Positions 35,878 to 45,227 of a DNA stretch of 64,000 nucleotides are shown one piece after another. Position numbers and translations under genes: made by a program. A model generated the notes under the pieces. That model was given only the letters and a program-made list of their open reading frames with translations. It ran no database searches and was not told where the DNA came from. This DNA is from EB88 sp965199135 (lineage in GTDB: Bacteria > Acidobacteriota > Terriglobia > Terriglobales > Acidobacteriaceae). Within the stretch, counting starts at the first letter, position 1. Each line of letters opens with the position of its first letter. Location of the stretch: the NCBI GenBank assembly GCA_965199135.1, contig OZ240685.1:1302001-1366000 (forward strand). Direction: 5' to 3'.

Positions 35878-37272
35878 ATGACCTCTCAGCACCCCGGAGC
35901 AGGACGAATGCTGCTCTCCTACCTGATCGCGGGCCTGCTTCTTGGCGGGAGCCTGGCGCACATAGCCGGTGCAGGGGCGCAGATCGTCGGAGCGCCGACC
36001 GGCGTCACGCCGCTGCCTTCCTCCACAGCGCGAACATCCTCCACGCCGCGAACATCCTCCGCAGCGCAGAATGGGCTGACACAGCTGACAGACGCCGATA
36101 TAGCCGCACCACGGGCGGCTGTGCTGGTGCCGGTCGCTACCGAAGAAGGCACGATCAACGACTCCAGCTTCCGCATTGATGTGCCCGCTGCGACGCCCCG
36201 TAGCTGGAACCACCGGCTGGTGATCTACTACCACGGCTACCAGCCCGAGCCGCAGATCTTCCGCATGAACCCTGCCACCAACAAGCCCAATGCACCGGCC
36301 CGGCTGATCCAGCAGCTGCTGGCCCGTGGCTATGCCGTGGCGCAGCCCGGTTACAAAGCGGGCGGCTGGGCGATTGCAAGCGCTCCGGGTGATGGGGAGG
36401 CCCTGCGCAAGTACTTCTCCAGCCACTATGGATCGCCCAGGGAGACGCTGATCGTCGGGCAGTCCATGGGCGGCCTCCTGACCGTGCTGACCCTTGAACA
36501 GCATCCCCGTGACTATGCCGGGGCGCTGGCCATGTGCGGCGTGCTCGCCCCGGCCGATCTCGTGATGCAGCGTGCGTTTGCCAACCGGGTGGCGTTCGAT
36601 GCGTTCTTCCCGGGCGTTTTGCCCGACGTCGAGCACATCCCGGCAGGCTTCCACATGAATGACCCTGCGACTGCGGCGCTGGTCGAGAAGGCGCTCAACG
36701 CCCACCCGCCAGAGGCGGCACTGCTTCGGTCGCTCGCAGACATCCACACCAATCGCGGTCTGGCGGACGTGCTGGTCTTCAACACCTTTGTGATCCAGGA
36801 TCTGCGGGAAAAGGCAGGCGGCAATCCCTTCGACAACCGCAACCTGATCTACACAGGAACGACTGACGACAATGCCCTGAATGCGAAAGTTCGTCGCTAC
36901 GCCGCTGACCCCAGGGCGCTTCGCTATGTCGCCCTGTACGGCTCCCCGACCGGCGAACTGAAGCGGCCCCTGCTTGCCCTGCACACCAGCTACGATCCGC
37001 TTGTGCCCGCGTCCACGGCTGGCTACTACGACGAGCTCACCCGGCGGCTTGGCGTGGGGGAACGCTTTGTGCAGCAGTACGTCGACCGGGATGGCCACTG
37101 CAACATCACGCCCGAGCAGGTGGGCATCGCGTTCGACGAGCTGATTGCCTGGGTGGACGGGGGCAAGCGTCCCGAGCCCGGGCGCCTGCCCGACGACCTG
37201 GGCCAGCGGCCGGTTCACCAGGAACCCTCCGCAATCCCCGCAGCGCCGAAGAATATCGGCAAGCCCAACTAG
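35878..37272 (+). CDS. Secreted alpha/beta hydrolase
   Basis: The 464-residue protein has an N-terminal signal-like segment (LLSYLIAGLLLGGSLAHIAGAGA), then a Ser/Thr/Arg low-complexity stretch (ARTSSTPRTSSAAQ). The hydrolase domain has YYHGY (oxyanion region), the nucleophile elbow VGQSMGGL (Ser ~200) and a late Asp/His pair (DPLVPAS...DGHC). It is exported and may cut esters or peptides; the substrate is unknown. The start at 35878 keeps a basic residue before the hydrophobic core, whereas ATG 35908 has a better ribosome-binding site (GGAGCAGGA). The true start is undecided. Confidence 0.8.
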   Translation: MTSQHPGAGRMLLSYLIAGLLLGGSLAHIAGAGAQIVGAPTGVTPLPSSTARTSSTPRTSSAAQNGLTQLTDADIAAPRAAVLVPVATEEGTINDSSFRIDVPAATPRSWNHRLVIYYHGYQPEPQIFRMNPATNKPNAPARLIQQLLARGYAVAQPGYKAGGWAIASAPGDGEALRKYFSSHYGSPRETLIVGQSMGGLLTVLTLEQHPRDYAGALAMCGVLAPADLVMQRAFANRVAFDAFFPGVLPDVEHIPAGFHMNDPATAALVEKALNAHPPEAALLRSLADIHTNRGLADVLVFNTFVIQDLREKAGGNPFDNRNLIYTGTTDDNALNAKVRRYAADPRALRYVALYGSPTGELKRPLLALHTSYDPLVPASTAGYYDELTRRLGVGERFVQQYVDRDGHCNITPEQVGIAFDELIAWVDGGKRPEPGRLPDDLGQRPVHQEPSAIPAAPKNIGKPN

Positions 37273-37376
37273 CCTCTATCCGCCCCCAAGGCCAGTATCC
37301 GCCCCCAGGCGAGCGATCCCCAGCGCCAGCGAAGGACCTGCGGTTTCCCCCGCAGCGAGGCGTCCTGTCCGCGCCG

Positions 37377-37943
37377 CTAGCGCAATGCCTGAAGATCCTC
37401 CGGTGTATCGATATCGAGTGCTGCTTCCGGCATCTCCACCGCTACCATGGGCAGCGTTTGGAGAAGCGACCGCGCCCCCTGGTCGCCTGTGATTGCGCGG
37501 AGGGCTGCGAAGCGCCGCCGGTGAAACACGGCGGGAGTGCCGAGCCGGCCACTGTACGCAGCCGCCGCATCGCTCCCGTCGACGGAAGCCGCGAGCAGCT
37601 TCCGCAGGTGCTCCGCCGTCACCCGAGGCTGATCACACACGAGCAGCATCGCCCTCTCGGGAACAGCGTCGAGCCGCAGCAGGTGACTCACGCCAAGCCG
37701 GAGCGAGCTGCTCATACCTGCGCCGGCGTCGTCATTCTGAAGCCACACAACGGGAAGGTCCGGAACAAGCTCTGGCGGAAACTGCGGCGAGGTCACTATC
37801 ACCACCGGGGCCGCACCAGCCTCATGGGCGAGACGGGCGGTGCGGTGCAGCAGGCTTTCGCCGTCGAGTTGCAGAAGCTGTTTCGGCTGTCCGAGGCGGG
37901 ACGAACTGCCTGCCGCAAGGATCACCGCTGCGCAAGAGCTCAC
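37377..37943 (-). CDS. MobA-like nucleotidyltransferase (MocA/CoxI type)
   Basis: The 188-residue protein begins AAVILAAGSSSRLGQPKQLL, the nucleotidyltransferase signature of MocA, the molybdopterin cytidylyltransferase. VCDQPRVT and GTPAVFHRRRFAAL follow, as in MocA. It would add CMP or GMP to molybdopterin for xanthine-dehydrogenase-type enzymes. The GTG at 37943 overlaps the stop of the preceding XdhC-like gene (GTGA, 4-base overlap), so I start here rather than at the longer upstream frame; the two are translationally coupled. Confidence 0.85.
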   Translation of the reverse strand: MSSCAAVILAAGSSSRLGQPKQLLQLDGESLLHRTARLAHEAGAAPVVIVTSPQFPPELVPDLPVVWLQNDDAGAGMSSSLRLGVSHLLRLDAVPERAMLLVCDQPRVTAEHLRKLLAASVDGSDAAAAYSGRLGTPAVFHRRRFAALRAITGDQGARSLLQTLPMVAVEMPEAALDIDTPEDLQALR

Positions 37944-39085
37944 GCAATCCGCGCAGGGAGAGCTTGCTCGCGGCCGCTGTTGCGACGAACCTCGACAGAT
38001 CGTCCGGCCAGGGTCGCCTGCAGATCTGCCACGATCGACAATGCGATTGCAGCCGGGTCGGCCGCGCCGAGGTCGAGCCCGACCGGTGAGTGCAGCCGCG
38101 CGAGACACTGCTCCGTCGTCCAGCCAAGCTCTGGTGCGATCTCCGCGAGCAGGCGCATGGTGCGATGCCGCGGACCCAGGATCCCCAGGTACCGGAGCGG
38201 TTCGGGCAGAAGCGAAGCGAGAAGCGCCCGATCCTGCTCATAGGAGTGGGTCAACAGAACCGCAAAGCCCTCGCGCGGCACCCCGGTGTCCACCGTGCGG
38301 CCGCCCGAGAAGGGAATGGCCAGCGCCGGCCCTTCATCATTCAGCCCGCAGACCACCGGTGAGGTCTGTTCAGCCGTGTCGTACTGAAGCAGGCGCAGCT
38401 CCACGCCAGCAGGGAAGCGCTCCGCGCGCAGCAGGTGCGAGCGGCCGTCGGCGACTGTGACTCGCCAGCCCAGTGCATCGGCGAAGGAGGCAATCGGCTG
38501 CGCATCATCGCCGGCGCCGAAGATCGAAAGGTGTGGTGGCGGCGCAAGGTACTCCACGTAGTAGGCGGGCAGCTCGCGGGTCTCCGCCATGCGCTCATCC
38601 ACAGCCATCGAGCGATGGCGGGCTGCCACCTCCGCGCCGACCTCTCGCAGCCGCGCTTCTCCCGAAGTAAGTGTCGTCCCCGCCGGCGGCGTTAGCTGCG
38701 AGATCACCACGGAGGCTTCCCCGCGCACCAAGGCACGCTCCAGGGCTTCGAGCACGGACTCCGGGTTTTGCTCAAGCAGCACCCACACCGTGCCGCCACA
38801 GCCGAGCCCCCAGGGAACCCCGCCGCCATCTTCATCGAACGAGCTTTGATATTGCTCAACGGCTGGACCCTGCGCTGTCAGCCACCAGCACTTGCGGCTG
38901 ACCTCTGCCTCCAGGCAGCCTCCGCTGATGGTGCCGGCGCGCTGGCCGCCCGAGGTCACAAGCATGCGCGCGCCCGGCTTCCGGTAGGACGAACCCTCAA
39001 CATGCACGACTGTCGCAAGACAGACGCGCTCGCCACGAGCAGCTGCGCGTCGCCATAGAGCCAGGATCTGAGCCGTTTCTCCCAT
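37940..39085 (-). CDS. XdhC/CoxI-family molybdenum-hydroxylase maturation protein
   Basis: The 381-residue protein has the N-terminal XdhC domain (LATVVHVEGSSYRKPGARM, TISGGCLEAEV, LGCGGTVWVL) and a C-terminal Rossmann-like XdhC_C domain (LSIFGAGDDAQPI, LLTHSYEQDRALLA, YLGILGPRHRT). XdhC proteins insert sulfurated molybdenum cofactor into xanthine dehydrogenase or related hydroxylases. The ATG at 39085 fits the family start, but no ribosome-binding site is evident. The MocA-like gene follows with a 4-base overlap. No molybdenum hydroxylase subunit gene is in the window. Confidence 0.9.
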   Translation of the reverse strand: MGETAQILALWRRAAARGERVCLATVVHVEGSSYRKPGARMLVTSGGQRAGTISGGCLEAEVSRKCWWLTAQGPAVEQYQSSFDEDGGGVPWGLGCGGTVWVLLEQNPESVLEALERALVRGEASVVISQLTPPAGTTLTSGEARLREVGAEVAARHRSMAVDERMAETRELPAYYVEYLAPPPHLSIFGAGDDAQPIASFADALGWRVTVADGRSHLLRAERFPAGVELRLLQYDTAEQTSPVVCGLNDEGPALAIPFSGGRTVDTGVPREGFAVLLTHSYEQDRALLASLLPEPLRYLGILGPRHRTMRLLAEIAPELGWTTEQCLARLHSPVGLDLGAADPAAIALSIVADLQATLAGRSVEVRRNSGREQALPARIA

Positions 39086-39221
39086 GAATAAGAGATAGAT
39101 GCCGCTGCGCGCAGCGGGAGTGCAAACCGCGAAGTTCCCTTCAAGCACGCGGGTATAGTAGAAGAACAACGAGTCAGACCATATAGATTCGTATTCCTCC
39201 ACTACTTCGAGGCTCCGCTGC

Positions 39222-40118
39222 ATGAAACGTTTCCGCCGTCACCTGAGCAGCGCAATGCTCTTTCCTGCTCTCGCTTCTGCTTCCATTGCCTTCGCCCAGT
39301 CCTCGCCGACGGCTGCCCAGACGTCCACTGCTTCGGCGTCGTCGGCTGCCCCGTCTGCCTCGGGAACAGGATTCCTCGGATCCTGGCTCGCCCGCGTCAC
39401 CGCGATCCAAAGCCAGCAGCCACACTGGGTCACGCCGCTGTTCACGGTGACGCCCCGCCTGGAGCAGGAGTTCCGCACCGACTTCCTGTCGCAGCCCCAG
39501 GCCAACCGGACCCGCCTGTGGAACTACGGCGGAACCAAGGGCCTCGAGCTCATCCCCTTCAACCGTGTGGAGCTGATCTTCAATGTGCCCCCGTACCTGC
39601 AGCACAATTCCACGGCCAGGGACGGCTTCGGCGACGTCAATTTCCTGCTCAAGTACCGCTTGTTTTCCCGCAATGAGGAGCATGGCAACAGCATCTTCAC
39701 GGTCTTCATCCAGGGCACGCTGCCCACCGGCTCGTATACGAATGGCGCGCGCAATGCAACGGTCATCCCGACCCTGGCCGGCGGCAAGGGCTTCGGCAGG
39801 TTCGACGTGCAATCGACCGTGGGCGCGACGCTGCCCGTTCGCAACGGCAACGCAGCCGGACGGCCGATCGCCTGGAACACCACGCTGCAGTTTCACCAGG
39901 ATGCTCACTGGTGGCCCGAGATCGAAGACAACTACACCTACTACAAGGGCGGCGACAACGACGGCCGGACGCAGAACTTCATCCTGCCGGGAATCGTCTC
40001 GCGCTGGAAGCTCCACAATCGCGTGGGCGTGACCCTCGGCGCCGGGATCCAGCTGGCGACCTCGAGCTTTCACACCTACAACCACGGCATCGTGACCACG
40101 GCCCGCATCCCGTTCTGA
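39222..40118 (+). CDS. Outer-membrane beta-barrel protein
   Basis: The 298-residue protein has a signal peptide (cleavage near AFAQ, residue 26), a Ser/Ala/Thr linker, and alternating beta-strand patterns throughout the rest (for example LWNYGGTKGLELIPFNRVELIF, SIFTVFIQGTLPTGSY). It ends in ARIPF; a C-terminal Phe is the Bam recognition signal of outer-membrane proteins. It resembles the MetA/phenol-degradation transporter-like barrels found in acidobacteria. It may be a porin-like channel; the substrate is unknown. Confidence 0.8.
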   Translation: MKRFRRHLSSAMLFPALASASIAFAQSSPTAAQTSTASASSAAPSASGTGFLGSWLARVTAIQSQQPHWVTPLFTVTPRLEQEFRTDFLSQPQANRTRLWNYGGTKGLELIPFNRVELIFNVPPYLQHNSTARDGFGDVNFLLKYRLFSRNEEHGNSIFTVFIQGTLPTGSYTNGARNATVIPTLAGGKGFGRFDVQSTVGATLPVRNGNAAGRPIAWNTTLQFHQDAHWWPEIEDNYTYYKGGDNDGRTQNFILPGIVSRWKLHNRVGVTLGAGIQLATSSFHTYNHGIVTTARIPF

Positions 40119-40237
40119 TGCCGCCCGAAGCCCGGCCGCGCCCCACCCGGCCCCGTGATCTCTAAGCGCGGGCGAAAGACCTTCGGCTGCTGGCCTGCGC
40201 TTGCTCACTGACCGAGGCTGTCCCGCATACTGGAGCG

Positions 40238-41380
40238 ATGGGAGAGCCATTGTGGGATGCAATCGTGGTGGGCGCCGGTCCTGCCGGCGCTGCGGCCGCC
40301 TATGACCTGGCTGCTGCAGGCCGGCGTGTGCTGCTTGTCGACCGCGCGACCTTTCCCCGGCCAAAGGCCTGTGCCGGCGGCCTGACCATGAAGGCCGTTC
40401 ATGCGCTCCGCTACCCGATCGATCCGGTGGTCCGGCGCTGGGTGCGCGAAATCGAGCTGGCGGAAGCTCCAGCGAAGCCGGCCGTTGTGGTCGGGCGCCG
40501 CGATCCCGCCTGCGCCATGACTGTCCGCGAAGAGCTGGACAGCTACTGCCTCGAGCAGACCATCGCCCGCGGCGCGGCCTTCCAGCGTCTCTCCGCCATC
40601 ACGGCGATCGAGCAACAGCCGGATCGGGTCGTGCTGCGATTGAAAGACAGAGAACCCCTCGCCGCGCGCTTTCTTGTTGGCGCGGATGGCGTCCACAGCC
40701 GCGTGCGGGCGCTCGCGACCGACGGTTCCTGGTTCCGCAGCGGGTTTGCGATCGAGGCCAACGTCAGCTACCGCGATCCCGAAGAACAGTTCCCGCTCCT
40801 GTTTGACTTCGCCCCGGTGCGCCGTGGGTATGGCTGGCTCTTTCCACGCGATACGCATGTGAACGTGGGGCTCTATGTCGAGCAGGCCGGTGGGACCCCG
40901 CTCGACCGCGAAGCACTCGCACGCTACATCAGGCAACGATGTGGTCCCGGGCGCGAGGTGTCTAGGCCGGTGGGGCAGTTCCTTGGCCTTGGCGCCGCCG
41001 CCTACCAGCCGGACGAGGCGGCCCGCGTGCTTCTTGCGGGCGACGCAGCAGGCTTCGTCGATCCCTTGACCGGCGAGGGGATCTACGGCGCGATCCGCAG
41101 CGGCCAGGCGGCGGCAGCGGCCATCCTCGCGGTCTCGCATACGGGGGCAGCCAGCGGTGGCGCAGGTCGGGCGTGGCGGAAAGCAGTGCGCCGCCTGCAG
41201 GCGGACCTCGTTGTCTCCGAACATGGAGCCCGCCGCTTCTACGCGGAACCCGCCCGCGGATTCACCCTGATGCGCCGCCCGATGGTGGCCCGCTGTGTGC
41301 TCCACAGCTACGCCGAAGGGGTCGATCTCCGCTTCCTGCTTGGGGGCGTGCGTTTGCTGAGGCGATGGAGCGCCGGCTAG
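40238..41380 (+). CDS. Geranylgeranyl-reductase-family FAD oxidoreductase
   Basis: The 380-residue protein begins AIVVGAGPAGAAAAYDLAAAGRRVLLVDR (GxGxxG dinucleotide-binding motif) and contains the family signature PRPKACAGGLT. VGADGVHSRVR and the second FAD motif LLAGDAAGFVDPLTGEGIYGAIRSG follow. These enzymes reduce isoprenoid chains (geranylgeranyl lipids, chlorophyll side chain, menaquinone side chain). In this aerobic non-phototroph a quinone or polyprenyl lipid substrate is plausible but not shown. It is the gene before the cytochrome oxidase operon, with a 220-base gap. Confidence 0.88.
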   Translation: MGEPLWDAIVVGAGPAGAAAAYDLAAAGRRVLLVDRATFPRPKACAGGLTMKAVHALRYPIDPVVRRWVREIELAEAPAKPAVVVGRRDPACAMTVREELDSYCLEQTIARGAAFQRLSAITAIEQQPDRVVLRLKDREPLAARFLVGADGVHSRVRALATDGSWFRSGFAIEANVSYRDPEEQFPLLFDFAPVRRGYGWLFPRDTHVNVGLYVEQAGGTPLDREALARYIRQRCGPGREVSRPVGQFLGLGAAAYQPDEAARVLLAGDAAGFVDPLTGEGIYGAIRSGQAAAAAILAVSHTGAASGGAGRAWRKAVRRLQADLVVSEHGARRFYAEPARGFTLMRRPMVARCVLHSYAEGVDLRFLLGGVRLLRRWSAG

Positions 41381-41600
41381 AAAGAGATCCATCACCGAGG
41401 TAACAAAGGATTGTCCCCTGTTCCGGAAAGTTTGCCGTGTGGAACAGACCGCTCCCTTGCGCTCGATTGGGGGCCGCCGGGCCAGAATTCTGCTGCTAGG
41501 ATGAAAAGGAAACGAGCCGCCCCACAGGCAGACGCAGGGTCTTTCCTCGAACGACCCGCAGGCCAGGTCCGTGTGGTCCGCTCCAAGAAAGGCATCTTCC

Positions 41601-42776
41601 ATGTTCAAGTGCAGACCGGTGCTGCCATCGATGACACCCGAAGCGAGTCGCTTCTCTGCTCGCGGCAGCCTTCGCTCTGCTGGTGTGTTCGCTGCCACGC
41701 TTCTGATCGCGGCGCAGCTCTGGGGTGAAAACAAGCCCTCGCCCACGCCAAACATGTTTGCGCCAGTCTCGACTCCCGCCCAGGAGGAGTTCACGCTCAG
41801 CCTGTTTGTGGTCGCGATCACGTTCGGCATTCTGATCGTGGTCGGGGGCATCTGGGCCTATGTTGTGGTCAAGTACCGGCAGAAGGAAGAGAGCGACACC
41901 GAGCCCGCGCAGGTCTATGGTTCGCCCCAGGTGGAGCTGGCCTGGACAATCATCCCGGTCATCATCGTCGTAGTGCTGTTCCTGACGACCGCCCGCATGA
42001 TCTTTGCCATCCAGGACAATCCCCACCCCAAATCGGCGATCGATGTCACCGTAGTCGGGCACCAGTTCTGGTGGGAGTTCCGCTATCCCAAGTACGGCGT
42101 CGTCACGGCCAACGAACTGCACGTGCCGATGAGCACCAAGGCACGCCCGATGCCGACCTTTATGCAGCTCGAGTCGGCCGATGTCTGGCACTCATTCTGG
42201 GTGCCGCAGCTCGCCGGCAAGGTCGACTCGATCCCTGATCACATCAACGAGATGTGGATCGATCCCCAGGTTCCCGGCATGTACGTCGGTCAGTGTGGCC
42301 AGTTCTGCGGGGTCGAGCATGCCAAGATGCTGATCCGCGTATACGTAGACACGCCGGACCAGTTCCAGCGCTGGATCACGCAGCAGCAACAGCCTGCGGT
42401 GCAGGACACAGCACCCCAGGTGGGCACCGTTGCAAACGCGAATGCCGGCATGAAGACGATTTCCGATACCTCGTCGCAGCAGGGTGGCGGCGGCGAGTCC
42501 CAGGTGGCGATCGGCAAGGAAGTCTTCGAGACCAACGCCTGCATGAACTGCCACGCGATCCAGGGGACCCCGGCCAACGGCCGGTTCGGGCCGGACCTTA
42601 CCCACGTCGGCAGCCGCGACACGATCGGCTCCGGCATCGTGGCCAACAACGTGAATAACCTGAAGACCTGGATCCGCAACCCGAGCGACCTGAAAGAAGG
42701 CGCTCTGATGCCGCCGATGCAGCTGAACGAGACGCAGCTCGAGCAGGTTTCTCTCTATCTTTCGTCCCTGAAGTAA
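41601..42776 (+). CDS. coxB: Cytochrome c oxidase subunit II with fused cytochrome c
   Basis: The 391-residue protein has a signal or anchor region, two hydrophobic segments (about 56-80 and 100-120) and the CuA domain with CGQFCGVEHAKM (two Cys, His, Met copper ligands, ~232-243). A linker of ~60 residues follows, then a C-terminal cytochrome c (CMNCH, ~314, with a distal Met in ALMPPM). This caa3-type fusion carries electrons straight into CuA. The start ATG at 41601 has AAAGG upstream. It opens a seven-gene respiratory operon. Confidence 0.96.
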   Translation: MFKCRPVLPSMTPEASRFSARGSLRSAGVFAATLLIAAQLWGENKPSPTPNMFAPVSTPAQEEFTLSLFVVAITFGILIVVGGIWAYVVVKYRQKEESDTEPAQVYGSPQVELAWTIIPVIIVVVLFLTTARMIFAIQDNPHPKSAIDVTVVGHQFWWEFRYPKYGVVTANELHVPMSTKARPMPTFMQLESADVWHSFWVPQLAGKVDSIPDHINEMWIDPQVPGMYVGQCGQFCGVEHAKMLIRVYVDTPDQFQRWITQQQQPAVQDTAPQVGTVANANAGMKTISDTSSQQGGGGESQVAIGKEVFETNACMNCHAIQGTPANGRFGPDLTHVGSRDTIGSGIVANNVNNLKTWIRNPSDLKEGALMPPMQLNETQLEQVSLYLSSLK

Positions 42777-42804
42777 GCAGTCGCAGCAGAGGAGCAGACA
42801 GATC

Positions 42805-44493
42805 ATGGCTGACGCATCACTACCAATCGGGTCTCTAGACCTGACACCGCCCCGGATAGCAGAGGGGACCTTCCGTGAGTGGCTCCACGGCTGGGTCGTC
42901 ACCGTGGATCACAAGCGCCTGGGCATCCTCTACGTGATCTACTCGCTCTTCTTCCTGCTGGTTGGCGGGGCAGAAGCGATGGCAATCCGTATCCAGCTTG
43001 CGGTGCCGGACAATCACTTCATCTCGCCCGAAGTCTACAACCGGATGTTCACGATGCATGGCACCACCATGGTGTTCCTGGTGGGCATGCCGATCCTGTT
43101 TGGTTTCGCCAACTACCTCGTTCCGCTGATGATCGGCGCGCGCGATATGGCATTCCCCCGTCTCAATGCGCTCTCCTTCTGGCTCACAGCATTCGGCGGA
43201 CTTCTCCTGTATTACTCCTTCATCGGCGGCTTCGGTCTGTACGGCCAGGGTTCCGCTCCGGATGTGGGCTGGTTCGCCTATGCGCCGCTCACCACCCGGA
43301 CCTATTCGCAGGGTCACGCCGTGGACTTCTGGGCGCTGAGCCTGTTCGTCACCGGCTGGGGCACCCTGGGCGCCGCGATCAACATCATCGCAACCACCCT
43401 CTCCATGCGCTGCAAAGGCATGACGATGATGCGCATCCCGCTGTTCTGCTGGCTGATGCTCTGCGTCTCCGCGCTTACCCTTGTTGCCATCACCCCGCTG
43501 ACTGCTGCACAGGTCATGCTGGAGCTTGACCGTTACCTTGGCGCACACTTCTTTGACGCGCAGGCAGGTGGATCGGCGCTGATCTGGGCTCACTTCTTCT
43601 GGATCTTCGGACACCCGGAGGTCTACATCCTGGTGCTGCCAGCCTTTGGCGTCGCCAACGAGATCATCCCGGTCTTCTCGCGCAAGGCAATGTTCGGCTA
43701 CCCGGCCATGGTCGCGGCTTCAGTGGGCATCGTCTTCATCTCGCTGGGCGTGTGGGCGCACCACATGTTCACGGTCGGCATGACGTCTGTGGCGAACGCC
43801 TTCTTTACGCTGTCGACGATGATCATCGCCGTGCCCACAGGCATCAAAATCTTCAACTGGCTGGCGACGATGTGGGGCGGCAAGATCCGCTTCGCGACGC
43901 CGATGCTCTTCTGCACCGCGTTCGTGTTCCAGTTCCTGATCTCGGGCCTTACCGGCATCATGCTCTCGTCCTCCCCGTGGGACTGGCAGCTGCACAACTC
44001 CTACTTTGTGGTGGCGCACTTCCACTACGTGCTGGTTGGCGCAATCGTCTTCAACATCTTCGCCGCGATCTACTACTGGTATCCCAAAGCGGTTGGCCGG
44101 ATGATGGATGAGAGGCTCGGTAAGCTGCACTTCTGGCTGTTCCTGATCGGCTTCCATCTCACCTTCGACTTTCTGCACATTCCGGGTATTCTCGGCATGC
44201 CACGCTGGATCTACACCTACGAAGCAAGCCGTGGCTGGGGGAGCTGGAACCTGATCGCCACGGTGGGCGCGATCGTGCAGGGCCTGGGAACGCTGGTCTT
44301 CTGCTACAACCTGATCTACTCTGCGCTTCACGGCGAAGAGGCCGGTGCGGATCCCTGGGATGCATGGACGCTCGAGTGGGCGACCAACTCACCGCCTCCC
44401 GAGTACAACTTTGCTGTGGACCCGGTGGTCTCGAGCCGTCGGCCACTGTGGGATCTCAAGCACCCCAACGATCCCGACTGGAAGTACGAGTAG
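42805..44493 (+). CDS. ctaD: Cytochrome c oxidase subunit I
   Basis: The 562-residue protein has 12 membrane segments. The heme-copper ligands are visible: His of helix II (MFTMHGTTMVF), HPEVY (CuB His and cross-linked Tyr), GVWAHHMF (two CuB His) and VVAHFHYVL (heme a3 and heme a His). The HPEVY motif with Tyr marks an A-type, proton-pumping oxidase. It is the catalytic subunit reducing O2. GGAG precedes the ATG. It lies 28 bases after coxB. Confidence 0.98.
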   Translation: MADASLPIGSLDLTPPRIAEGTFREWLHGWVVTVDHKRLGILYVIYSLFFLLVGGAEAMAIRIQLAVPDNHFISPEVYNRMFTMHGTTMVFLVGMPILFGFANYLVPLMIGARDMAFPRLNALSFWLTAFGGLLLYYSFIGGFGLYGQGSAPDVGWFAYAPLTTRTYSQGHAVDFWALSLFVTGWGTLGAAINIIATTLSMRCKGMTMMRIPLFCWLMLCVSALTLVAITPLTAAQVMLELDRYLGAHFFDAQAGGSALIWAHFFWIFGHPEVYILVLPAFGVANEIIPVFSRKAMFGYPAMVAASVGIVFISLGVWAHHMFTVGMTSVANAFFTLSTMIIAVPTGIKIFNWLATMWGGKIRFATPMLFCTAFVFQFLISGLTGIMLSSSPWDWQLHNSYFVVAHFHYVLVGAIVFNIFAAIYYWYPKAVGRMMDERLGKLHFWLFLIGFHLTFDFLHIPGILGMPRWIYTYEASRGWGSWNLIATVGAIVQGLGTLVFCYNLIYSALHGEEAGADPWDAWTLEWATNSPPPEYNFAVDPVVSSRRPLWDLKHPNDPDWKYE

Positions 44494-44504
44494 CTGCCGC
44501 ACCT

Positions 44505-44536
44505 GCACAGCAGCTCCCAACCCGGAGCTGCTGTGC
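44505..44536 (+). other. Intercistronic hairpin between ctaD and ctaE
   Basis: A perfect 13-bp stem (GCACAGCAGCTCC with its complement) encloses the loop CAACCC in the 83-base gap between ctaD and ctaE. No T run follows, so it is more likely an mRNA-stability or processing element than a full terminator. Confidence 0.6.
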
Positions 44537-44576
44537 TTCGTCACCCGCACTTCAGACCGCCTGAGAAAGAGCCTCA

Positions 44577-45179
44577 ATGAGCACCGTTACCGTCCCGGTT
44601 GTCGCACACGAACTGGAACAGCCCTGGCACCTGCCAAACAAGGGCCGCGTCGGCATGATCTGCCTGATCATCGGCGAGTCGGCTATCTTCGCGATGTTCG
44701 TACTCGCGTACCTGTTCTACATCGGAAAGAGCCAGTGGGGACCCCAGCCCAAGGAAGTGCTCGAGGTTCCGATCATCAGCTCCATCTGCCTGCTGTCGAG
44801 TTCCCTCACGATCTGGCGCTCAGAACACTCGGTGGAGCATGGCCGGATCAAGCAGTTCAATGCCTGGCTCGGCCTGACAATCGCCCTCGGCCTTATCTTT
44901 CTCGGGTATACCGGCGCAGAGTGGTACAAGCTGATCTACCACGACGGCCTGACGCTGCAGACCAACCTCTTCGGCACCACCTTCTATTCGCTGGTTGGGC
45001 TCCACGCCTCGCACGTCATCATTGGCTTGATCATGCTGATCACCTTGTGGATGTTCGGCATGACAGGGCACATCACGAGCAAGAACAGCGAGCGCATCCA
45101 GACACTCGCGCTCTACTGGCACTTTGTCGACGCGGTCTGGGTCGTGGTCTTCGCGGTCGTCTACATTATTGGTCGGTAA
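44577..45179 (+). CDS. ctaE: Cytochrome c oxidase subunit III
   Basis: The 200-residue protein has five hydrophobic segments and the subunit III motifs WHLPNKGRVGMICLIIGESAIFAMFVLAYLFY, GTTFYSLVGLHASHVIIGL and YWHFVDAVWVVVFAVVYI. It stabilises subunit I and its lipid pocket. It is shorter than the seven-helix mitochondrial form, as in many bacterial caa3-type oxidases. It is the third gene of the operon. Confidence 0.96.
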   Translation: MSTVTVPVVAHELEQPWHLPNKGRVGMICLIIGESAIFAMFVLAYLFYIGKSQWGPQPKEVLEVPIISSICLLSSSLTIWRSEHSVEHGRIKQFNAWLGLTIALGLIFLGYTGAEWYKLIYHDGLTLQTNLFGTTFYSLVGLHASHVIIGLIMLITLWMFGMTGHITSKNSERIQTLALYWHFVDAVWVVVFAVVYIIGR

Positions 45180-45227
45180 GTTGGCTGGCTATTTCGGTTG
45201 CGCAGGGAAGGCACAGGAACAGAACGT

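Noticed and set aside
35641..37218. Minus-strand open frame opposite the secreted hydrolase (525 codons)
   Set aside because: The plus strand holds the nucleophile elbow GQSMGG and a signal peptide; the minus frame matches nothing.
40205..41851. Minus-strand open frame opposite the FAD reductase and coxB start (548 codons)
   Set aside because: Antisense to two well-supported genes.
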